Both the position numbers and the translations under genes were made by a program. The notes beneath the pieces were generated by a model. The model made no database searches. It saw only the letters and a list, made by a program, of their open reading frames with translations, and was not told where the DNA came from. Below are positions 59,390-64,000 of a DNA stretch of 64,000 nt, piece after piece. Positions within the stretch are counted from its first letter, which is position 1. Each line of letters begins with the position of its first letter. Location of the stretch: assembly GCA_934647945.1 (NCBI GenBank), contig CAKUFK010000005.1:1-64000 (forward strand), read 5' to 3'. Source of the stretch: an uncultured Eubacteriales bacterium (GTDB taxonomy: Bacteria; Bacillota; Clostridia; Oscillospirales; Acutalibacteraceae).

Positions 59390-60310
59390 ATGCCGGAGTA
59401 TCGCCCCAAAAAGAAAAAAAAGAGCCGCGCCGGAAGCGTTGTGCTGACTCTGGTGGTTTTCGTACTGTTTTTGGCGATTTTTGGAGGCGTTTGCCTGTGG
59501 GCATTCATCGATAACCGGCTGCCCCCGGACAGCGTCTCTTCCGCCGCCTCGGGGGAAGACGCGTCGCCGTTCACGGCAGCAGATGTGCGGTGGCTGTTCG
59601 TCGCCGCGCAAGACGGGACCGAACCGCGGGGATTTGTCGCCGTCCGGGCGGATCCGGAGAATGGGCGGATCCACGCCGTTGCCGTCCCGCGGGAAACCGA
59701 AGTGGCCGACGGGACCACCCTCATCCGGCTGGATGAACTTTTTCGGAAAAGCGGCATGGCCGCGGCGCAGACGGCCGTCGGGAACCTGCTCGGGATCTCT
59801 TTTGGCCACTATATTTCCATGACCTATGCCAACGTCGAAAAGCTCCTGCAGTATTTTGATTCCAGCCTGCAGTTTACCCTGACAGAGGATCTCGATTGCC
59901 GGGACGGGGAGTATTTCATCAAAATGAGCAGCGGCCGCTATACCCTCACCCCCAAGCAGGCGGTGGATATCCTGCGGTATCCAAGCTGGCAGCACAAGGG
60001 TCTGCAGCAGCAGGCCGATATCCACGCTGAAATCCTGGCGGCGCTGGTCAACCAGTATATGACGGCGGAAAGGGAGAACAAGATAGAGACGGATTTCAGC
60101 AAGATTGCGGAACTTGCCAAAACCGATATCCGGATCTCCCATTTCACGGGATACCGTGAAAGCCTGCGGGCCCTGGCTAAGGCTAACGGCGGAGCTGTCT
60201 GCGTCCCGGTTTCCTTAGAGGGCCGGTATGTGGGCAGCGGCGAGGACAAACGCTTTGCAGCGGATGGAGCGGCGGAGCAGATGACCGGCCTGTTTGGCGA
60301 AACGCACTGA
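59390..60310 (+). CDS. Divergent LytR-CpsA-Psr (LCP)-like membrane protein
   Basis: A 306-residue type II membrane protein: a basic N-terminal stretch (PEYRPKKKKKSR), one membrane helix (about 18-40) and an external domain. The domain follows the LCP fold order: a V-A-V-PRETEV strand (usually IPRD), a LLGISFGHYISM stretch, ILRYPSW (usually YVRxR) and LQQQAD. Several of the usual Arg residues that hold the pyrophosphate of the lipid carrier are missing or moved, so ligase activity is doubtful. ATG 59390 follows GAGGAG; a TTG six bases upstream is less likely. Confidence 0.7.
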   Translation: MPEYRPKKKKKSRAGSVVLTLVVFVLFLAIFGGVCLWAFIDNRLPPDSVSSAASGEDASPFTAADVRWLFVAAQDGTEPRGFVAVRADPENGRIHAVAVPRETEVADGTTLIRLDELFRKSGMAAAQTAVGNLLGISFGHYISMTYANVEKLLQYFDSSLQFTLTEDLDCRDGEYFIKMSSGRYTLTPKQAVDILRYPSWQHKGLQQQADIHAEILAALVNQYMTAERENKIETDFSKIAELAKTDIRISHFTGYRESLRALAKANGGAVCVPVSLEGRYVGSGEDKRFAADGAAEQMTGLFGETH

Positions 60311-60452
60311 AAATCAGCGGATCTGCCCCGGGAATTTCGGCGGAGAAAATCGCCGGTTTCGGTATCCGCTGCCGCCGCTGTATGATACAATGGGAACAGA
60401 CGGTTTGGAACCGGGGAAACGGGAAATGTTAGAGGATTGCAGGAGGATTCGG

Positions 60453-61694
60453 GTGTTGAAAAGGCTGCTGGCCGCTCTTTGCTGTGTCGCGTGTATAGCC
60501 CTGTCGGGCTGTTCGTTCATCTGGCCGAATACCGGTTCGTCCGGGACGAGTTCGGATTCTTTCCAGGTGTCGGCAGCCCAGCTGCGCGAATATCAGGACA
60601 AATGGTGTTACCAGCGCTTGGACGGACGGCTCCAAAAAGCCTATTCCGCCGTGTATGCGGCCGTAAAAAAGAGTTTCTCAAGCGACGAGACTGTAACCAT
60701 CTCCGACACGGGCAAAGGGGAGAAGCGGGAATATCCGGGCGTGCAGGTTACGCTTCCCGAGCCTCTCCAGGGGGAGGCGGAGGCAAAAAAACTCTACGCG
60801 GCCTTTACAAGGGACAACCCGCAATTTTTCTATATCGGCAACATTTATGGATTTGATGGGCACCAGTCGGGTGGATCCAGCCGTTTCACCTCGTTCAAGC
60901 TGGTGTATACTATGAATGCGGCTGAGCGCAGGGAAGCCCGGGTCGCACTGGATGCGGTGGTCGATGACCTGATGGCGCTTCTGTCGGAAACCGCTACGGA
61001 TTTTGAAAAGGAGTTGGCGCTGCACGACGCGCTGGCCGCCCGTTGTACCTATGACGGGACGGCGGCGGGGGCTGAGGCGCCGGCGGAAACCTATCCGCAG
61101 GCTTTTTCGGCCTATGGGGCCCTGGTGAAAGGCAAAGCGGTATGCGAAGGGTACGCCCGGGCGATGCAGCTTCTGCTGGATGAGGCGGAGATCCCGGCCA
61201 CGGTTGTCACCGGCTTCGATGAAAACCGGCAGCCGCATATGTGGAACCTCGTGACCATCGACGGGCGGAATTACCACCTCGACGTCACCTGGGACGACAG
61301 CGGGGATCAGATCCGGCACACCTATTTCAATCTGACCAGCCGGGATATTCTCCAAACCCATTCCCTAGACGAAGAAAACCAGGGCATCGACACCTGCACC
61401 GCGACTGAGGCCAACTATTTTTACCGCACCGGCGCCTATTTCAACTCCTATCTGCTCGACGATATCGTGCGGGTTGTGGCCCGCCAGGTAAAGGCCGGCG
61501 CCGAGATCATCGAGCTGCGCTTCGCGCCCGACAAGCTGCAAAACGGCCTGTTGTTCATCCAGCAGGAGAGCTGGTTTTCCTCCACGGTTTCCCCCAAGCT
61601 GGAAGACGGGGCGATGTGGCCGTATGACTATGACGTCAATCAGACCTACAGCATCATCACTATCACGAAAAAACCGGAAGAATCTCTTGACTAG
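60453..61694 (+). CDS. Transglutaminase-like lipoprotein
   Basis: The product has a lipoprotein signal with SGC lipobox, then a transglutaminase-like (papain-fold) domain. The catalytic triad is visible: Cys in GKAVCEGYA, His in PHMWNLV and Asp in YHLDVTWDD. Such proteins act outside the membrane as proteases or cross-linkers; the target is unknown. An AGGAGG site (60441-60446) supports GTG 60453 or TTG 60456 as start; ATG 60426 has a weaker site. The gene lies just after the LCP-like gene and ends at the tRNA promoter. Confidence 0.85.
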   Translation: MLKRLLAALCCVACIALSGCSFIWPNTGSSGTSSDSFQVSAAQLREYQDKWCYQRLDGRLQKAYSAVYAAVKKSFSSDETVTISDTGKGEKREYPGVQVTLPEPLQGEAEAKKLYAAFTRDNPQFFYIGNIYGFDGHQSGGSSRFTSFKLVYTMNAAERREARVALDAVVDDLMALLSETATDFEKELALHDALAARCTYDGTAAGAEAPAETYPQAFSAYGALVKGKAVCEGYARAMQLLLDEAEIPATVVTGFDENRQPHMWNLVTIDGRNYHLDVTWDDSGDQIRHTYFNLTSRDILQTHSLDEENQGIDTCTATEANYFYRTGAYFNSYLLDDIVRVVARQVKAGAEIIELRFAPDKLQNGLLFIQQESWFSSTVSPKLEDGAMWPYDYDVNQTYSIITITKKPEESLD

Positions 61695-61715
61695 GGCCGT
61701 GGAGTATGCTATGAT
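61687..61715 (+). promoter_or_regulatory. Promoter of the tRNA cluster
   Basis: TTGACT (61687-61692), 17-bp spacer, TATGAT (61710-61715). The -35 overlaps the stop codon of the transglutaminase-like gene. Confidence 0.75.
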
Positions 61716-61750
61716 AAGGAGCGCCGCCGGGCCATGGGCGGCCTCGTCAC

Positions 61751-61824
61751 GCGGGTGTAGTTCAGTGGTAGAACCCCAGCCTTCCAAGCTGGTCGTGTGG
61801 GTTCGATTCCCATCACCCGCTCCA
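61751..61824 (+). tRNA. tRNA-Gly (TCC)
   Basis: Acceptor stem GCGGGTG/CACCCGC, D-arm, anticodon loop CTTCCAA, T-loop GTTCGATTCC and encoded CCA. First of four tRNAs in a row; the anticodon UCC reads GGA and GGG. Confidence 0.97.
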
Positions 61825-61840
61825 TGTCCTGCGGGACCGT

Positions 61841-61917
61841 GCGCCTGTAGCTCAGCTGGATAGAGCATCTGCCTTCTAAGCAGAGGGCCAGGGGTTCGAG
61901 TCCCTTCAGGCGCGCCA
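61841..61917 (+). tRNA. tRNA-Arg (TCT)
   Basis: Acceptor stem GCGCCTG/CAGGCGC, anticodon loop CTTCTAA, T-loop GTTCGAGTCC and encoded CCA. Confidence 0.97.
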
Positions 61918-61923
61918 TCTATG

Positions 61924-62000
<77 letters not shown>

Positions 62001-62076
62001 AACATGAATAGGGACACGCGGGTTTCCCGGGTGTCCCTATTCTGTCCAAAAACGGACGGGTTCCTGCCTGTCATAC

Positions 62077-62150
62077 TGGGATGTAGTCTAGTGGTAGGAC
62101 AGCAGACTTTGACTCTGCTCGTGCTGGTTCGATTCCAGCCATCCCAGCCA
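62077..62150 (+). tRNA. tRNA-Gln (TTG)
   Basis: Acceptor stem TGGGATG/CATCCCA, anticodon loop CTTTGAC, T-loop GTTCGATTCC, encoded CCA. The leading U1-A72 pair is usual for tRNA-Gln. Confidence 0.97.
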
Positions 62151-62151
62151 C

Positions 62152-62189
62152 ACCCGCGGTGCGCAGCTTGCGCACCGCGGGTTATCTTT
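62152..62189 (+). terminator. Terminator of the tRNA cluster
   Basis: ACCCGCGGTGCGCA (62152-62165), loop GCT, TGCGCACCGCGGGT (62169-62182), then TATCTTTT. Confidence 0.85.
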
Positions 62190-62297
62190 TACCCAAACGG
62201 GCGGCCCGCGTTTGAGCCGGCCTTTTGTCTCACCTTCACACACCCGAGGTGAACAAGCCGCCTGCCGCGGGTTTTCCAGCCAAGGGTGGTGAGAAGG

Positions 62298-62531
62298 TTA
62301 CCGGCATTGGTTGTGGAAGGGGCCGAACCAGGGGATGAGGGTGATCCGGTCGCCTGCTATCTGCGGCGGAATGCTCGCCGTCATGATGCCGTTATAGCGG
62401 ATGCACACCAAATTCCCCGGACGGAACCGGCAGGAATCCGGATAAACGACGCGCACCGTCTGATTGGTTTCGTGGTCGAGCACGAGCAGACGATCGCACT
62501 GGGAGTTCAAGACAGTCGCCCGCATGGTCAA
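62298..62531 (-). CDS. Small conserved clostridial protein of unknown function
   Basis: A 77-residue protein (TTG start at 62531, GGGAGG 8 nt upstream; ATG 62525 is an alternative). It has the pattern MRATVLNSQCDRLLVLDHETNQTV, a Cys-rich middle (DSC, VCIRYNG) and the constant MTASIPPQIAG. I recall a widespread family of small clostridial proteins with the ending IRYNGIMT-x-SIPPQI, with no known role. It is the last of three small minus-strand genes. Confidence 0.7.
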   Translation of the reverse strand: MTMRATVLNSQCDRLLVLDHETNQTVRVVYPDSCRFRPGNLVCIRYNGIMTASIPPQIAGDRITLIPWFGPFHNQCR

Positions 62532-62602
62532 TGTTACCACCTCCCGTTATCTTGGTAGTATAAGATATGCGGAAGGAGGGGAACTTGACAGGTATAACAA
62601 AG

Positions 62603-62624
62603 GCCGCCCCGGCAAAGGGGCGGC
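62603..62624 (-). terminator. Possible terminator of the 53-residue gene
   Basis: Minus-strand GCCGCCCC/GGGGCGGC stem, followed by CTTTGTTAT. Confidence 0.4.
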
Positions 62625-62628
62625 GTGG

Positions 62629-62790
62629 TCAAAGGTCCTGCAGGTCGGCGGCGGTCAGGTCGTTTTCGAGATTGTCCCGGGCCAGGTCATTGTCGATGAC
62701 AGGGTAGATTTCGGGGCGGATGGGTTTTTCCTCTTTCCCCGGCCTGCCATCCGGTTCGACCAGCGGGATTTCCACCTTTCTCTTGTCCAT
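62629..62790 (-). CDS. 53-residue acidic protein of unknown function
   Basis: A short reading frame with ATG at 62790 preceded by GAGGTGATCGT and ended by TGA at 62629. The product (MDKRKVEIPL..., many Asp and Glu in the second half) is soluble and acidic. The ribosome site, codon use and closeness to other small minus-strand genes support it as real. I do not recognise a family. Confidence 0.6.
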   Translation of the reverse strand: MDKRKVEIPLVEPDGRPGKEEKPIRPEIYPVIDNDLARDNLENDLTAADLQDL

Positions 62791-62926
62791 ACGATCACCT
62801 CGGAGATAGTTTGCCCGTCCCTGCCGGCGATATCCGTCCGGGAGGCGGAATGGGAACGCCGCGAAGGTGTTTTTCCGCCGATGCCGTTGACGGCCCCCTT
62901 ATCCGTCCCGGTTATGTCTGGGTTTC

Positions 62927-63190
62927 TCAGCCCTCTCCCTCCCCCGGAGTTCCCTGCCGTGAGGCGAAAACCGCGCAAGCCAGCCGCATGCCGTTGCGGA
63001 GCCCCTCCCGGTAGTTGGAAAATGCGGCCTCCTCGGTCAGGAGGTTCAGGCCGTCGACCAGCCGGAGCAGCCGCTTCTGATCCTCCGGGCACAGGCTTCG
63101 GCTGAGCTCAGCCCGCAGCTTCGATATCTCCGGAGACTCGGCGGGACAAACCACATGCGCATCCACGATTTCCTCAAAAACCGATTTCAT
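62927..63190 (-). CDS. 87-residue helical protein, DUF6809-like
   Basis: A small helical protein (MKSVFEEIVDAHVVCPAESPEISKLRAELSRSLCPEDQKRLLRLVDGLN) with a pattern like DUF6809 proteins, which sit next to XRE genes in clostridia (from memory). ATG 63190 follows AGGAGGGAT. It is divergent from the XRE gene at 63314 and shares a perfect 13-bp inverted repeat in between. Confidence 0.7.
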   Translation of the reverse strand: MKSVFEEIVDAHVVCPAESPEISKLRAELSRSLCPEDQKRLLRLVDGLNLLTEEAAFSNYREGLRNGMRLACAVFASRQGTPGEGEG

Positions 63191-63204
63191 ATAAATCCCT
63201 CCTG

Positions 63205-63262
63205 TTATAGCTTACAGAAATAATATCACAGTATTATGCAAATGTAAAGCTGTAAGCTATAA
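63205..63262. promoter_or_regulatory. Operator-like inverted repeat between DUF6809-like and XRE genes
   Basis: TTATAGCTTACAG (63205-63217) is the exact reverse complement of CTGTAAGCTATAA (63250-63262), 32 bp apart. The right copy overlaps a TATAAT (63258-63263), and the left copy lies right at the ribosome site of the DUF6809-like gene. A TGTAAA/TTTACA pair (63243-63269) overlaps it. Confidence 0.7.
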
Positions 63263-63313
63263 TTTACAAATCAACCGGAACTGTCTATGATGAATGGATA
63301 GGAGGGCTGGTTC

Positions 63314-63514
63314 ATGAGGGAAGATTATAGGGCGATTATAAGGGATGTTAGAATTGCCCGGGGATTAAGCCAGAATAAGCTGGCGAAATTGGTCGGCATC
63401 TCTCAGCCTTTTATGCGTGAAATTGAATGTGGCCGCAAAAATCCATCGGTCGAGATGCTGTTCCGCATCTGCGACGTCCTCGGAATCCGGATCACTTTTG
63501 AAGTGGCGCCATAA
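63314..63514 (+). CDS. Small XRE-family regulator
   Basis: A 66-residue HTH protein (DYRAIIRDVRIARGLSQNKLAKLVGISQPFMREIECGRKNP), of the short type with only the DNA-binding domain. ATG 63314 follows AGGAGGGC. Its likely operator is the inverted repeat just upstream. Confidence 0.88.
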   Translation: MREDYRAIIRDVRIARGLSQNKLAKLVGISQPFMREIECGRKNPSVEMLFRICDVLGIRITFEVAP

Positions 63515-63770
63515 GCGAAAGCCGGGTGGGAGCAAAGGGAGCTTCCGCTTGTTCGTCAGGGTCCGGGCCCCGGACTGACAGGCACACGCAAAGCCGCTGC
63601 GGCATACGATACCATAAGACGTTTTCCCCGCCCCAGCCGGAGTGGGGAACGCCGATCGGCGTTCCCGATCAAAAAATCGGATTTCCAGACGATACTATTC
63701 CCTATTCCGGAAAAACGTGCTATACTGTCAAGTATTGCAGCAAGAAAACATGCAATAAAAGAGGGATGAC
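63515..63770. other. Intergenic region with hairpins and a possible promoter
   Basis: No gene is supported. It holds a GTCAG-GGTCCGG/CCGGACTGAC hairpin (about 63558-63582), a GGGAACGCCGATCGGCGTTCCC palindrome (63647-63668), and TATACT at 63721-63726, a likely -10 for the last gene with a poor -35. Confidence 0.5.
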
Positions 63771-64000
63771 ATGGATTTTCAGCGACTGGGCGAGAGGTTC
63801 GGCATCTCCGGACGTCTGGCGGCTTGGCAGGAGATCTGCGCCGGCAACATCAACCGCACCTATGAGGTATCCTTTGCGCCGCCGGAAGGCGGTTCGTGCG
63901 ACAAATATATCTTTCAGCGGATCAACACCTATGTGTTTAAGAATCCGGAGGATGTCATGCACAACATCCTCAATGTCACCGAGCATATCAAGAAAAAGCT
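63771..64000 (+). CDS. Phosphotransferase-family protein, N-terminal part (cut by window edge)
   Basis: An ATG after AGAGGGATGAC opens a frame that runs off the window; 76 codons are seen. The sequence (ICAGNINRTYEVSF, KYIFQRINTYVFKNPEDVMHNI) matches the start of the aminoglycoside-phosphotransferase-like family, close to N-acetylhexosamine 1-kinases. The catalytic part is beyond the edge, so the substrate cannot be fixed. Confidence 0.75.
   Translation, partial: MDFQRLGERFGISGRLAAWQEICAGNINRTYEVSFAPPEGGSCDKYIFQRINTYVFKNPEDVMHNILNVTEHIKKK

Overview
The window looks like chromosomal DNA of a high-GC, low-motility-gene member of the Firmicutes, most likely an Oscillospirales-type clostridium. 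The evidence is strong AGGAGG ribosome sites, TTGACA/TATAAT promoters with 17-bp spacers, a Prp protease paired with an N-terminally extended L27, a Mini-III RNase, and XpaC, YitT and QueT family proteins. No plasmid, phage, transposase or CRISPR gene was found. The species cannot be named from the sequence.

Layout. 1-2.3 kb: a 93-bp tandem repeat, then a FecCD-type permease and ATPase. 2.3-5.4 kb: a cytidylate-kinase-like protein, a repeat-built lipoprotein and an unknown protein. 5.5-11.6 kb: a complete dipeptide/oligopeptide ABC operon, followed by an amino-acid permease. 13.1-17.6 kb (minus): pgk, tpiA, an AIM24-family gene and gpmI, next to divergent pckG (GTP-type PEP carboxykinase). 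20.3-24.5 kb: a YgjP-type metallopeptidase, acpP, and the shikimate genes aroE, aroK and a DAHP synthase. The DAHP synthase is preceded by a phenylalanine-rich leader peptide and a complete attenuator. 24.8-29.6 kb: XpaC-like, GNAT, small XRE regulator, YitT and Mini-III genes. 29.7-32.1 kb: obgE and the rplU-prp-rpmA operon. 32.2-37.9 kb: thioesterase, acyltransferase, QueT, and an AraC regulator divergent from a sugar isomerase/oxidoreductase pair. 38.4-40.1 kb: phosphoglucomutase. 41.3-51.8 kb: a full set of arginine genes, argGHC-(two membrane proteins)-argJBDF, with an ARG box upstream. 52.3-56.1 kb: an ATP-grasp ligase, an aspartate racemase and an asparagine synthase, which together look like a peptidoglycan D-Asp/D-Asn cross-bridge cassette. 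56.5-61.7 kb: twin ribbon-helix-helix genes, an XRE gene, an orphan ABC ATPase and three exported or anchored proteins. 61.75-62.15 kb: tRNA genes Gly-Arg-His-Gln. 62.3-64 kb: small regulatory-type genes and the start of a sugar-kinase-like gene.

How it works together. Glycolysis and gluconeogenesis (pgk, tpiA, gpmI, pckG, pgm), aromatic and arginine biosynthesis, peptide uptake and wall assembly dominate, so this is mostly core metabolism. The best non-routine signals are the Phe attenuator before the DAHP synthase, the D-aspartate cross-bridge cassette, repeated motifs at the pckG promoter, twin covarying hairpins between argH and argC, and a family of hairpin-rich intergenic repeats.
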